Assembly: GCA_963733765.1 (NCBI GenBank) | Contig: CAVTEI010000007.1 | Coordinates: forward strand, 537,923 to 601,922 | Direction of reading: 5' to 3' | DNA from: DATKAS01 sp963733765 | GTDB taxonomy: Bacteria > Actinomycetota > Acidimicrobiia > Acidimicrobiales > DATKAS01 | DNA length: 64,000 nucleotides | Part shown: in pieces, positions 1 through 9,161 of the stretch | How the letters are laid out: each line of letters starts with the position of its first letter | How positions within the stretch are numbered: position 1 is the stretch's first letter | The notes under the pieces: generated by a model | What the model was told of the DNA's origin: nothing | Seen by the model: only the letters and a program-made list of their open reading frames with translations | The model's database searches: none | Translations under genes and position numbers: made by a program

Positions 1-1870
1 CCTTCGACGTCTCGGCACCACATGCCCTTGGGCATCGACGCGACGCCTGAACGCAGGTCGGCGTCCAGCCTCGCCACGACCCGGATTTCGGCCTGGTCGT
101 TCCACACCCGCACGAGGTCTCCGTCGGTCACGCCTCGGGAGGCGGCGTCGTCGAGCGAGAGCCGCACGGCGGCCTCGGCGGCATTGAACTCACCGAACAT
201 CGAGTTGATGGTGCGATGGGTCGCCGGGGTGATGAGCGCGAGCGGGTAGTCGGACTCGAGCGGTTGGTACGACGGCACCGCTCGATCCCGCAGCAGTGAC
301 GGAGCCAAGCGCGCCCGGCCGTCGTCGAACGAAGGGAACGTGTCCCGGAACTGCACGGTCGTGCCGGGCTCGCGCAACACCTCAGCCGCCCCCGCCTCGG
401 GTGGCGCCGCCCCGCTCAGACCCTCGACCATGAGCGCGAACAGGATCGCAGGAGAACCGCGCGGCCGCGAGCCCGAGCCGTGTCGCGAGCCCGGAAGCGA
501 GCTCGTCGTTCGTGCGGCTCTCGCCGACTCGGTCGATGACCGCCGCGACGCGCTGCCGGACGAACGTGCCGTACGACCCGGCGATGTCCTCAGCTTCGAA
601 GTGCGTCGTCGCGGGGAACACGACGTCGGCGAAGCGCGCGGTGTCGGTGAGCACCTGGTCGTGGACGACCGTGAACACGTCCTCGCGCCGCAAGCCTGCG
701 TGCACGACCTTCTGATTGGGACACGTCGCTGCCGGGTTCGAGCCCTGCACGAACAACACCCGGATCTCGTCACCAGCAGCGGGCGAGTCGAGCAGACGGC
801 CGAGCTCGTTCATGTTGACCTTGCGGCGGCCACCCTTGGGCGCGCCGTTCAGCGAGAAGTCGTTGGCGCGGCTGAGGCTCGACATGATGCCGGCACCGAG
901 CACGCCGAGCTGCCCGGTCAGCAGCGGCAGCGCGAGCACCGCCCGGAACGACGCCCCGCCGTTGCGGTTGCGCTCGATGCCCCACCCGACCCGGAAGAAC
1001 GCGGGACGGACCGACGCAAGGTCCTCGGCGAGGGCCGCGATGTCGGCTGCGTCGACGCCGCACACGTCGGCCGCCCGGTCGAGCGGCCACTCGCGCCGCG
1101 GCCACGATCAGCTCATCCGCGCCCGTCGTGTGGGCATCGACGAACTCATGGTCGACGAGGCCGCGCGCGTCGAGGTGATGGACGATGCCCAAAGCGAGCG
1201 CGACGTCGGTGCCGGGGCGCAGCGCAACATGGCGGTCCGCCCGCTTCGCCATCGCGGTGCGTCGGGGATCCACGACGACGAGCCGGGCGCCGGCGGCGCG
1301 TGCCTGCTGCACCAACGGCGGGAAGTGGATGTTCGAGATCGCCGGGTTCGCACCCCACACCACGACGAGCTTGCTGTGCACGACGTCGTGCGGATCGGCG
1401 GAGTGCATCGCACCGAACGTGGATTGCCATGCCGCACCGGCAGTCGCCGCGCAGATCGTGTGCAGCACGCGCGCCGCGCCGAGGTCGTCGAACAGCCGCC
1501 ACGTCAAGCCGCCGTCGGCGAGCGACCCGGCCGACGAGTTGTAGAGGTACGGCACGACCGACGCGGGACCCGACTCTCCGATCGCCGCCGAGATGCGAGA
1601 CGCGACGAGGTCGAGCGCTTCGTCCCATGACGCCGGGCGAAAGGCCCCTTCGCCCTTCGGTCCGGTGCGCAGTAGCGGCGTGAGCACGCGTTCGGGGGCG
1701 TAGACGCGCCGGGCGTGCTGCTTGACCTTCGCGCAGATGAACCCCTGCGTCAGAGGGTTCGCCGGGCCGGCGTCGACCGAGATGAGGCGCCCATCGTCGA
1801 CCTCGACCTCGAGCGAACAGGTGTCCGGGCAATCGAGCGGACAGGCCGTCGAGAGCCGCATGGCGAGCAT
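1..1870 (-). CDS. Molybdopterin-dependent oxidoreductase, 3' end outside the window, two frameshifts
   Basis: Formate dehydrogenase/BisC-like molybdopterin oxidoreductase of unknown substrate. The N-terminus has a Cys cluster for a 4Fe-4S centre (CPLDCPDTC, then a Cys in GFICAKVK), followed by the catalytic fold with VVWGANPAISNIHF and VVVDPRRT. A middle part carries VLFVQGSNPAATCPNQ and the C-terminal cofactor-binding domain ends in NDQAEIRVVARLDADLRSGV. The reading frame breaks near 1096 and near 457; removing one base at each restores a continuous protein (AREWPLDRAADVCGVD; then AILFALMVEGL). The gene runs off the left edge after GMWCRDVE. ATG at 1870 or 1861 is possible. It is divergent from the sigma factor, 70 bp away. 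Confident on family, not on substrate. Confidence 0.85.
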
Positions 1871-1939
1871 CTTGGCAGGTCGGTGATCCGGAACCGCCCC
1901 GATTGGCGAACGCATGCCGTGAGTAGCCTCGCCGCGGTG

Positions 1940-2519
1940 ATGGAGGCTGTCCCCATCCCTGGCGCCCGCGACGAGAGTCTCGTGCGCCGTATCGCCGCCG
2001 GCGACGAGACCGCCCTCGCCCGGATCTACGACCAGTTCTCGGCCACGGTCTTCGGAGTCGCGAGACGAGTCCTCGGCGACGCGGCCGCGGCCGACGATGT
2101 GGTGCAAGAGGTGTTCGTCACGCTGTGGGAGCGTCCCCACCTCTTCGACGGGACGCGGGGCACGCTCGCGGCCTGGCTCGGGATGCTCGCTCATCGTCGC
2201 GCCGTCGACCGAGTGCGGAGAGAGGAAGCGTCACAACGGCGCTCCCGGGCGGTCGCCGCGCAGCCGCCGCTACCGCCTCCCGACCTCGACGAAGCCGTGA
2301 CGAGCCTCTGGATGGGAGAGCGGGTGCGCGACTCGGTGAACGAGCTTCCCGACGAGCAGCGCGCGTGCGTGCACCTCGCCTACTTCGAGGGCAAGACCTA
2401 CACGGAGGTGGCGGCGATCCTCGGCATTCCTGAGGGCACGGCGAAGTCGAGGATGCGCCTCGCGTTGCGAAAGCTGGCGGACTCATTGAGCAGCGGAAGG
2501 CATCTCGTCATGGCGATGA
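1940..2519 (+). CDS. ECF-type RNA polymerase sigma factor
   Basis: A sigma-70 family factor of about 192 residues. Region 2 is visible in LARIYDQFSATVFGVARRVL with the VVQEVFVTLWERP helix, and region 4 in NELPDEQRACVHLAYFEGKT followed by GIPEGTAKSRMRLALRKLADSL. As written, the frame continues through into the next gene. If one base is removed from the cggaaggc stretch near 2499 the protein ends GGISSWR and its TGA overlaps the ATG of the downstream gene, the usual coupling seen elsewhere in this window. I therefore call two genes, not a fusion. GTG at 1937 is an alternative start. Target promoters are unknown; the partner gene may modulate it. Confidence 0.8.
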
Positions 2520-3442
2520 ACGACGACCTCGAACAGCAGCTCGCCCCGCTGCTCGGCTCGCTCGAGGCGCAACCGCCGCCACCTGCGCTGCGCGGGCAGG
2601 TGCTCGAGGCCGCGCTGCGCCGTCGCGCCGCGGGTTCATCGCCCGATCCCGATCCCTCGATCCCGATTGATCCGGTCGACGTGTTCGGTCTCGGGGTCGC
2701 TGCCAGCGTCGCCGAGGTCGAGCGGCTCGCCGGCTCGATGTGGAGCGCGCCCTTGCTGCGGCGCGAGTGGAACGTGCAGGAGATGATCGGCCACCTGCTC
2801 GGCGCGGCGCGCTACATGGCCGGCGCGCTGGGACTCGACGACCCGATCGAGGGTGTCCCGCTCGCCGAGCACGTGCCGTTCACCCAACAGTGGATCGACC
2901 GGCATCGCGGCGCCTCGCCCGACGACACCGCGGCAGCGTTCATCGCCTCGTTCACGTCACTCGCCGACGCGGCCTCGCGGCTCAGGAACGCTGACCTCGC
3001 GACCGCCACCGAGTACTACGGGTTCGAGATCGCGCGGGGCACCGCCCTCGTCGCCGCCAGCTTCGAGCTGTGGGCCCATGTCGACGACATCCGGCGGGCG
3101 GTGGGGCACGAACCGCACCCTCTGAGTCCCGAGGAGCTGTCGATCATGTGCCGGCTGGCGGCGGGCGTGCTGCCGTTCACGCTCGGCTACGTCGGCACCC
3201 CTCACCTCGACCGCACCGCTCGCCTGGTGCTCACGGGCCCTGGCGGCGGCACGTTCGTGGTCACCACGGGCGACGAGTCGCGCTCACCCGGCGACGAGGA
3301 CGCTCTCATCGTCACCGGCGCCCTCGACTTCTGCCGGATCGCGGGGCGGCACCTCGACGTCGACGAGGTCGCGCACGAGGTCGAAGGTGATCAGGCGTTC
3401 GCGCGAGACCTGCTCGCCAGCGCCCGAGTGCTCGCGGCCTAG
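2516..3442 (+). CDS. DinB/maleylpyruvate-isomerase-like (mycothiol-type) protein
   Basis: A protein of 308 residues. The first ~55 residues (MNDDLEQQLAPLLGSLEAQ, then PPALRGQVLEAALRRRA) resemble the short cytoplasmic tails often found next to ECF factors. From about residue 65 it has the four-helix metal-binding fold of the maleylpyruvate isomerase/DinB superfamily (EWNVQEMIGHLLGAARYMAG, with the His typical of this fold; later FELWAHVDDIRRAVG) and a C-terminal sterol-carrier-like part. In actinobacteria such proteins are often mycothiol-dependent. Its translational coupling to the sigma factor suggests a regulatory or stress role; enzymatic activity is inferred only. The start at 2516 is chosen for the ATGA overlap; ATG 2510 is also in frame. 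Confidence 0.65.
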   Translation: MNDDLEQQLAPLLGSLEAQPPPPALRGQVLEAALRRRAAGSSPDPDPSIPIDPVDVFGLGVAASVAEVERLAGSMWSAPLLRREWNVQEMIGHLLGAARYMAGALGLDDPIEGVPLAEHVPFTQQWIDRHRGASPDDTAAAFIASFTSLADAASRLRNADLATATEYYGFEIARGTALVAASFELWAHVDDIRRAVGHEPHPLSPEELSIMCRLAAGVLPFTLGYVGTPHLDRTARLVLTGPGGGTFVVTTGDESRSPGDEDALIVTGALDFCRIAGRHLDVDEVAHEVEGDQAFARDLLASARVLAA

Positions 3443-3476
3443 TGCTCGCCGCCTGACCCACGCCTAGGGTGCGCCC

Positions 3477-4394
3477 ATGCGCATCGGGATCTTCACGGGG
3501 GACATCGGCGACGGGACCGTGGACGACTACGTCGCCGCGGCTCGCCTTGCCAACGAGCAAGGGTTCGACAGCTATTGGGTTTCGCAGATCTTCAGCTATG
3601 AGGCGTTGGCGCTGCTCGCGGTGATCGGACGGGAGGTTCCCGACATCGAGTTGGGAACCGCCGTGGTGCCTACCTATCCCCGGCACCCGATGACCCTCGC
3701 CGCAGAAGCGCTCACCGCCCAAGCGGCGAGCGGCGGACGCATCCAGCTCGGCATCGGCCTGTCGCATCAGATCGTGATCGAGGGGATGTGGGGGTACTCG
3801 TTCGACAAGCCGGCCCGGCACATGAAGGAGTACCTCGCCGCGCTGATGCCGATGCTGCGGGGCGAGCCCGTCTCGTACGAGGGCGAGACGCTGACCTCCC
3901 GTGGTCAGCTCGTCATCCCCGGGTCGTCGGCGCCGCCCGTGCTGCTCGCCGCACTGGCCCCGCGCATGCTCGAGCTCGCGGGATCGGTTGCCGACGGCAC
4001 CATCACGTGGTGCACCGGTCCGGCCACGCTCGAGAGTCATATCGTTCCGGCGATCACGCAGGCCGCCGACCGCGCCGGGAAGCCCGCGCCCCGCATCGTT
4101 GCCGGGCTGCCGGTTTGTGTCACCGAGGACCGCGACGCCGCCCTCGAGCGCATCCGCAACGCCCTCGCGATCTACCCGTCACTGCCGTCCTACCGAGCGA
4201 TGCTCGACAAGGAGGGAGTGGACGGGCCGGCCGACATCGCGCTCGTGGGCTGCGAGGACGACGTCCTCAAGGGCCTCGACCGCGTCGCGAACGCGGGCGC
4301 CACGGTCTTCGCCGCCTCCGAGATGGGCGGTTCCGCGGAGGAGAAGGAGCGCACCCGCCGCGTCCTGGCCGGCGCGGCCGCCGCCTCCCGCTGA
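3477..4394 (+). CDS. LLM-class (F420-type) oxidoreductase
   Basis: Luciferase-like monooxygenase superfamily TIM barrel, 305 residues, full family length. N-terminus MRIGIFTGDIGDGTVDDYV with the early GFDSYWVSQIF strand-helix; IELGTAVVPTYPRHPMTLA is the typical third strand, followed by GGRIQLGIGLSHQIVIEGMWG. The C-terminus keeps the DGPADIALVGCEDDV segment found in the TIGR03564-like F420-dependent subgroup. Flavin F420 rather than FMN is inferred from family resemblance and actinobacterial context. Substrate unknown. It lies 34 bp after the DinB-like gene and converges on a short-chain dehydrogenase, so it could be the end of the sigma transcription unit. Confidence 0.85.
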   Translation: MRIGIFTGDIGDGTVDDYVAAARLANEQGFDSYWVSQIFSYEALALLAVIGREVPDIELGTAVVPTYPRHPMTLAAEALTAQAASGGRIQLGIGLSHQIVIEGMWGYSFDKPARHMKEYLAALMPMLRGEPVSYEGETLTSRGQLVIPGSSAPPVLLAALAPRMLELAGSVADGTITWCTGPATLESHIVPAITQAADRAGKPAPRIVAGLPVCVTEDRDAALERIRNALAIYPSLPSYRAMLDKEGVDGPADIALVGCEDDVLKGLDRVANAGATVFAASEMGGSAEEKERTRRVLAGAAAASR

Positions 4395-4406
4395 CCGGGG
4401 CGGTCG

Positions 4407-5180
4407 CTAGCGGGCCGTCCAGCCGCCGTCGACCAGCAGCACCTCGCCGGTGATGTAGCTGCCGGCGTCGCTGGCCAGCAGCAACAAGGCCCCATCGAGC
4501 TCGTGGGGCTCCCCCATCCGGGCCATCGGGCAGTTCGACTTCACGAACCGCACGCTGCCCTCGTCGGTCTCCATCCCCGCGGTCATCTCGCTCGGGAACC
4601 AGCCCGGAGCCAGCGCGTTCACCCGCACGCCTTTGCGTCCCCACTGCACAGCGAGCTCACGGGTCATGTTGACGACGGCGCCCTTGCTCGCGCTGTAATG
4701 GGCTTGCTTGATGGGCGCCGACGCAACCACGCCCAGCATCGACGCGACGTTCACGACGCTCCCTCGCCCCTGGGCGACCATCGGCGCGCCCGCCAACTTG
4801 GACAGATGCCAATAGGCGGTGAGGTTGACCTCGATGGCGTTGCGGAACACCTCGAGCGACTCGTCCTCGATCGCGACGGTGTGGCCGACACCGGCGTTGT
4901 TGACCAGCACGTCGATCCGGCCGTGCCGAGCGAGCACCTCGGCGACCAGCGCTTCCCGATCCTCCTCGTCCGCGACGTCGCAGCGGATCGCTGTCGCTCC
5001 GGGCAGCTGGTCGGCCAGGGCGTCGAGCCGTTCCTTGCGTCTCGCGGTGACGACCACGTTCGCGCCGGCGGTGTGCAGCACACGCGCGAAGCGGTCACCG
5101 AGCCCACTTGACGCGCCCGTCACCAGGGCGACGCGGCCGTCGAGATTGAACAGCGCGTGAAGATCGATTTGGTCCGTCAC
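4407..5180 (-). CDS. Short-chain dehydrogenase/reductase (SDR)
   Basis: Classical SDR of about 257 residues. It has the Rossmann glycine motif GASSGLG, the NNAG motif (VLVNNAGVGH), the catalytic Ser region VNVASMLG, and the YSASK catalytic motif. C-terminal ITGEVLLVDGGW is the usual end. Cofactor is NAD or NADP; TARRKERL after the second strand (an Arg pair) leans to NADP. Substrate unknown; SDRs of this shape act on 3-oxoacyl or alicyclic alcohols. The GTG at 5180 is preferred; ATG 5189 would add three residues. It converges on the LLM gene with 12 bp between stops. Confidence 0.85.
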   Translation of the reverse strand: MTDQIDLHALFNLDGRVALVTGASSGLGDRFARVLHTAGANVVVTARRKERLDALADQLPGATAIRCDVADEEDREALVAEVLARHGRIDVLVNNAGVGHTVAIEDESLEVFRNAIEVNLTAYWHLSKLAGAPMVAQGRGSVVNVASMLGVVASAPIKQAHYSASKGAVVNMTRELAVQWGRKGVRVNALAPGWFPSEMTAGMETDEGSVRFVKSNCPMARMGEPHELDGALLLLASDAGSYITGEVLLVDGGWTAR

Positions 5181-5247
5181 GCGCCGCACTCTATGAGCGT
5201 TGTTCGACTGAGGACGGGAACCTGAGCGACGCCAGTCCGCCCCGAAG

Positions 5248-5261
5248 GTGATCTACATCAC
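5248..5261. promoter_or_regulatory. Candidate Crp/GlxR-type operator
   Basis: GTGA-TCTACA-TCAC is a perfect inverted repeat with the spacing of CRP-family half sites. It lies 36 bp before the start of the small membrane-protein gene at 5297. The match to the Crp/GlxR core is seen; binding is inferred, and no Crp gene lies in this window. Confidence 0.4.
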
Positions 5262-5296
5262 TGATCGAAGAAGGCGTCGCTGACGAAGATGGAGTC

Positions 5297-5503
5297 ATGC
5301 GGGTCACGACCGAATTGGAGAGCAAGCGAGCCCAGGACTGGCAGCTCGTGCGCTCGGTTGCGGTCGTGGCCAGCGGACTCGCCGGAGCGGCAGCAGCCGC
5401 GCTACACGTGTTCGTAGGAATCTCCCCGGGGGTGCTCGTCGCGGGCACTGCCGTCGCCGGCCTCGCCATCGGCTGCCACCTCCCCCCCTTGCGGTCGACC
5501 TGA
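5297..5503 (+). CDS. Small hypothetical membrane protein
   Basis: A 68-residue protein with no family I recognise. The N-terminal ~18 residues are charged (MRVTTELESKRAQDWQ), followed by a long apolar stretch from about residue 20 to 60 (VAVVASGLAGAAAAALHVFV, then VLVAGTAVAGLAIG) that can form one or two membrane helices. No signal cleavage site is obvious. It sits between a leftward SDR and a rightward LLM gene and follows a Crp-like inverted repeat, which argues for an independently transcribed gene. Codon use matches the neighbours. It could be a chance reading frame, so confidence is moderate. Confidence 0.5.
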   Translation: MRVTTELESKRAQDWQLVRSVAVVASGLAGAAAAALHVFVGISPGVLVAGTAVAGLAIGCHLPPLRST

Positions 5504-5576
5504 GCCCGACGCGGTGCCCGCGGCGATCCCCTGCCGCCCAACACCCGGTTGAGGACAACGCCCGTACGATGGCCCG

Positions 5577-6479
5577 ATGAAGGTGCGGATTGGCTTTGGG
5601 CTCGGCACCCGGTCGCTCACGAACGACGACCGCTTCGGTCCGTTCGTCGACGACCTCGAGCGGTTGCGCTTCGACTCGTTGTGGCTCTCGGAACGGATCG
5701 GCGGCGAGTCGCCCGATCCCGTCGTGGGCATGGCGTACGCCGCTGGCCGTACCAAGAAGCTGAAGTTCGGCACGGGCGTCATGGTGCTGCCCGGACGCAA
5801 TCCCGTCTTGGTGGCGAAGTCGATGGCGAGCCTCGATCGGATGTCGGGCGGGCGGCTGCTGCCGGCCTTCGGTCTCGGTGTCGCGGACGCACACGAGCAG
5901 CAGGCGTTCGGCATCGAGCGCGGAGCTCGGGCGGCGTGGTTCGACGAGGCGCTGCCCCTCATGCGGCGCTTGTGGACCGAGGACGCGGTCGATCACGACG
6001 GACCGCTGTTCCATCTCGAGGGCATTGGCGTGCAGCCCAAACCCATCCAGAAGCCGCTCGATGTGTGGCTCGGCGGCATCGCACCGTCCGAGCTACGGCG
6101 GGTCGGCCGCCTGAGCGACGGGTGGTTGCCGTCGTTCATCGTCCCGAGTGAGGCCGAGGCGGCGAAGGCCGTCGTGCAAGAGGTGGCGGGCCGCCACGAT
6201 CGCGAGATCGACCCGGAGCACTTCGGGGCCCTGATCGCGTACTCGCTCGGGGAGGTGCCCGACACACTGCTTGCGCTGTTGGCCCGACGCCGGCCCGATC
6301 TGGACCCGACCGAGATCGTCCCGATGGGCATGGACGGCCTCCGCAACCGCATCAACGCATTCACAGACGTCGGCTTCTCGAAGTTCGTGGTCCTCCCCGT
6401 CGGCGAGCCCGACGACTGGACGACCCACCTCGAAGAGGTCGCCGCGGAGATCCTCCCCCTGCAGCGCTCTACCGACTGA
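5577..6479 (+). CDS. LLM-class flavin-dependent oxidoreductase
   Basis: A 300-residue luciferase-like TIM-barrel protein, intact. Family landmarks: MKVRIGFGLGTRSL, FDSLWLSERIGGESPDPVV, LKFGTGVMVLPGRNPVLVAK, SGGRLLPAFGLGVADAHEQ, and the late KPLDVWLGGIAPSELRRVG segment typical of the TIGR03854/F420-dependent subgroup. Probably uses F420 or FMN; the substrate cannot be told. It converges on the alpha/beta hydrolase with a gap of only 3 bp between stop codons. It is distinct in sequence from the LLM proteins at 3477, 9158 and 38119. Confidence 0.85.
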   Translation: MKVRIGFGLGTRSLTNDDRFGPFVDDLERLRFDSLWLSERIGGESPDPVVGMAYAAGRTKKLKFGTGVMVLPGRNPVLVAKSMASLDRMSGGRLLPAFGLGVADAHEQQAFGIERGARAAWFDEALPLMRRLWTEDAVDHDGPLFHLEGIGVQPKPIQKPLDVWLGGIAPSELRRVGRLSDGWLPSFIVPSEAEAAKAVVQEVAGRHDREIDPEHFGALIAYSLGEVPDTLLALLARRRPDLDPTEIVPMGMDGLRNRINAFTDVGFSKFVVLPVGEPDDWTTHLEEVAAEILPLQRSTD

Positions 6480-6482
6480 CGG

Positions 6483-7391
6483 TCACGCGAAGGCGAAGCG
6501 TTCGATCAGCGCGGCGAGCTCGAGGGGCTTGTCCCCCTGGATGCTGTGGCCAGCGCCCTCGAACAGCACGACCTCGGCTGAGGGCTGACGGCGCAGCACT
6601 TCGGCAACGTCGTTGTCGTCGACGACCGGGCTGAGCGCGCCCCGCGCGAGCACGAGCGGCATGGTGAGCGACGAGAGGTCATCCCACAGCGGGCCGGTGT
6701 CGATGCGCTCGACGACGTCGTCGCCGCCCTCCCGCTGCCGCCGGTCGTAGCGCCACGCCCAAGAGCCGTCGTCGAGCTGGCGGGCGTTGTGGAGGATGCC
6801 GCGTCGCAACGATGCCTCCGTGCGCGTCGGGTTGTGCTCGACCGTTCGCTTCATGATGTCGTCGAAGCTCGGAAACGTCTGTGGCCCGTTGACGAAGTCG
6901 ATGATCGCCTTCGCCTTGCCGCGGTCGACTCCGGGAGTCACGTCGACGAGCACGAGCTTGCGCACGAGCTCAGGCCGGCGGGCCGCGAGCGCGAGCGACG
7001 TGAGCCCGCCGAGTGACATCCCGACCACGACGGCGGCCTCGGGCGCGAGCGCCTGGACCGCGATCGCGACGTCGTCCGCGTTCGTCACGGGCGAGTAGGC
7101 CAGGTCATCGCGCCAATCCGAGTGACCGTGCCCGGGCAAGTCGACCGCGACCGCGGGCCGCCCGAGCGCGAGCGCCACCGTGTCCCACGTGTGGCCGTTC
7201 TGCGCGCCACCGTGGACGAACACGATCTCCGGCGGTGCCGTCCCCCACACCAGCGCGCTCACGTTGCGCCCCCGCGCCACCTCGACCGCAGTGCGCGCCA
7301 CCACCGGCGGCCCGTTCCACTCGATGTCGTACTCGGACGCGTTCTCGTGGAACAGCGCGAGCTCGTCGTACTCGATGCGCGGTGCAGTCAC
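6483..7391 (-). CDS. Alpha/beta hydrolase
   Basis: A 302-residue alpha/beta-hydrolase-fold protein. The oxyanion region is VFVHGGAQNGHTWD, the DLPGHGHSDW segment follows, the nucleophile elbow is VVGMSLGG (Ser), the acid region lies in LSPVVDDNDV, and the catalytic His is in GAGHSIQGDKP. It resembles esterase, lactonase or C-C bond hydrolases of aromatic degradation; substrate unknown. GTG at 7391 is chosen because it sits just outside the TetR gene end (7399), suggesting the two leftward genes are co-transcribed, TetR first. Confidence 0.85.
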   Translation of the reverse strand: MTAPRIEYDELALFHENASEYDIEWNGPPVVARTAVEVARGRNVSALVWGTAPPEIVFVHGGAQNGHTWDTVALALGRPAVAVDLPGHGHSDWRDDLAYSPVTNADDVAIAVQALAPEAAVVVGMSLGGLTSLALAARRPELVRKLVLVDVTPGVDRGKAKAIIDFVNGPQTFPSFDDIMKRTVEHNPTRTEASLRRGILHNARQLDDGSWAWRYDRRQREGGDDVVERIDTGPLWDDLSSLTMPLVLARGALSPVVDDNDVAEVLRRQPSAEVVLFEGAGHSIQGDKPLELAALIERFAFA

Positions 7392-7398
7392 GCCCGCA

Positions 7399-8037
7399 TC
7401 ATCGCACCGACGGGACGAGCTCCCCCCACGCGGCCACCAGCGCACGCAGCCCCGCCGACGTCACCTCGACGAACTCGTCGTCGCGCGCCGGATCACCGAC
7501 GTCGAGCCACTTGAGCACCGCGTCGTACAGATGGTCGACGAACGTGATCGTCGCCCAGCGCCGAATCGACGCGTCGCCGAGCAACGGGCCGATGAACTCG
7601 TCGGCGATCCCCACGACCCGGTCGCGGAACCCTGCCGCGTAGTCGGCGAAGCGAGGCTCGTGGGCGGCGTGCACCCACAGCAATCGGAAGCCATCGGGAT
7701 CGTCGCGTGCCACGACGAGCAACGCCCGGACGACGAAGTCGCGGTCCGTCGACCGTTCGTAGCCAGCCAGGAACTCGTCGCGCAGCCGCGCCATGACCCG
7801 CTCGAGCACCGCTCGATACAGGTCTTCCTTCGACGCGAAGTTGCGGTACACGATCAGCCGGGTGATGCCCGACGCATCGGCGACGTCTTCCATCGAGGTG
7901 CCGTCGAAGCCGGTGTGCGCGAAGGCCGCCGCCGCACCCCGGAGGATCGACTCCTGGCGCTCGGCCCGGCTCAGCAGCTTGCGCGGCGAACCCGTGGGGG
8001 AACCGGTAGGACTTTCTGTTGCCGTCTGTATACGCAT
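7399..8037 (-). CDS. TetR-family transcriptional regulator
   Basis: A 212-residue repressor. The N-terminal helix-turn-helix domain covers about residues 25-75 (ILRGAAAAFAHTGFDGTSME, then VADASGITRLIVYRNFASKE). The rest is the variable ligand-binding and dimer domain. The ATG at 8037 lies inside the spacer of a perfect inverted repeat (8026-8047), so the protein very likely represses its own gene and the divergent operon at 8093. A GTG at 8055 could start the protein six codons earlier. Ligand unknown; the regulated flavin oxidoreductase suggests a small hydrophobic inducer. Confidence 0.85.
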   Translation of the reverse strand: MRIQTATESPTGSPTGSPRKLLSRAERQESILRGAAAAFAHTGFDGTSMEDVADASGITRLIVYRNFASKEDLYRAVLERVMARLRDEFLAGYERSTDRDFVVRALLVVARDDPDGFRLLWVHAAHEPRFADYAAGFRDRVVGIADEFIGPLLGDASIRRWATITFVDHLYDAVLKWLDVGDPARDDEFVEVTSAGLRALVAAWGELVPSVR

Positions 8038-8047
8038 GAGTATACAG
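8026..8047. promoter_or_regulatory. TetR operator, perfect 8-6-8 inverted repeat
   Basis: CTGTATAC-GCATGA-GTATACAG, a perfect 22-bp palindrome in the 56-bp gap between divergent genes. It overlaps the TetR start codon (CAT at 8035-8037) and lies 45 bp upstream of the ATG at 8093, so one bound dimer could block both directions. Its low GC stands out from the surroundings. Confidence 0.75.
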
Positions 8048-8092
8048 TTGGCCACCGCTCGCGGAAGGGGCGGTGTGTGAGGGGAGACACGG

Positions 8093-9161
8093 ATGCCTGA
8101 TCAAGCGGTGACCGATCAGCTCGAGTACACCGAGACCGAGCTGCTCGAGAGCCACGCGTTCGCCGAGCCGCTCATCGCCGGTGGGGTGCGCTGTCACGGC
8201 GGGTTCGACGCCAACGGGCACTACATCTCCCCGCGGATGAAGCATCGCGGACCTGCAATCAACGCATGGCAAGCGGCCCATGCCCGCCAGTTCGACACGC
8301 CGCTGCTCGACCTTCCCCTCGAGACATGGCCCGAGCACTTCCCGAACGTCGCCCAGGCGAGATACCTCCTCGGGGAGGGTGTGACTCAGCCGCTCGTGTC
8401 GACGCTGAGCCGCATCGGCACCGTCGAAGGATTCGGGGCGTACATCCGCCACAGCGAGATCCCCGAGCTGCACGAGGTCTTCGACGACGACGTGCGCGGC
8501 ACGGCGATGGACCACCTCGGTCGTGGTCTGTACGAGGCCCACGCCCGCGACGAGGCCGGGTTCGAAGACGAAGGTGGCCACAAGCAGATGTGGTTCGCCG
8601 CGCGCGACGTGGCGTTCGAGAACCCCGTCACCGAGGACGAGACCGAGCTCATGCTGAAGCGCATGGGCATCAACACCACGCCCGGCGCCGCGCCGCCGCC
8701 TCGGCCTCCCCGGGTGCTGCCCGACGACATCGACTACGCGCTCGAGATGTTGATCGAGCGGATGGCCGGGCTGCTCCTCATCGAGATCTCCGCCTTCCAC
8801 ACGTTCGCGTGGGCCGAAGCCCTGCTCGCCGACCCCGATCTCGTGGCTGGCGATGGTGACGGTGCTCGGCTCGTCTCGTACGTGCGGGCGGACGAGACGC
8901 CTCACGTCGAGTACTTGAAGACGGTGCTCTCCGAGATGCGCGACCGCACCATCGTCGGCGAGTCCGGACGCAAGTACGCGGGAACCGACATCGTCGGGCC
9001 GATCTGGGACCGGGCGCTCGCCGAACTCGCTCGGCCCGCGCCGCGAGCTGGGCCGGCAACACACGATCAACGAGCTCGAGCACACGTTGGCCGGCCATCC
9101 CCGCCGCGCCGACATCCTCCATCGATTCCACGATCTCGGACCCCAGGAGGCCCGTCCATGA
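8093..9161 (+). CDS. Probable ferritin-like (diiron-type) protein, one frameshift
   Basis: A protein of about 355 residues, helical and rich in Glu and His. Possible metal ligands occur in LLLIEISAFHTFAWAEALL and in the E-x2-H-x-E motif of DETPHVEYLKT, as in ferritin-like diiron oxygenases; I do not know the exact family. Frame breaks near 9040; dropping one C gives ARPRRELGRQHTINELEHTL and a stop whose TGA overlaps the ATG of the next gene. A strong ribosome site (ggggaga) precedes the ATG. The ATGA coupling to an LLM oxidoreductase and shared TetR control suggest the two act together on one substrate. Confidence 0.6.

Noticed and set aside
340..1683. Long plus-strand open frame rich in Arg, Ala and Pro opposite the molybdopterin gene
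   Set aside because: It is an antisense shadow in GC-rich DNA; the minus strand shows clear cofactor-binding motifs and the plus frame has no recognisable fold. The same applies to other long opposite-strand frames, e.g. 20043-21455, 29791-31782 and 59196-61100.
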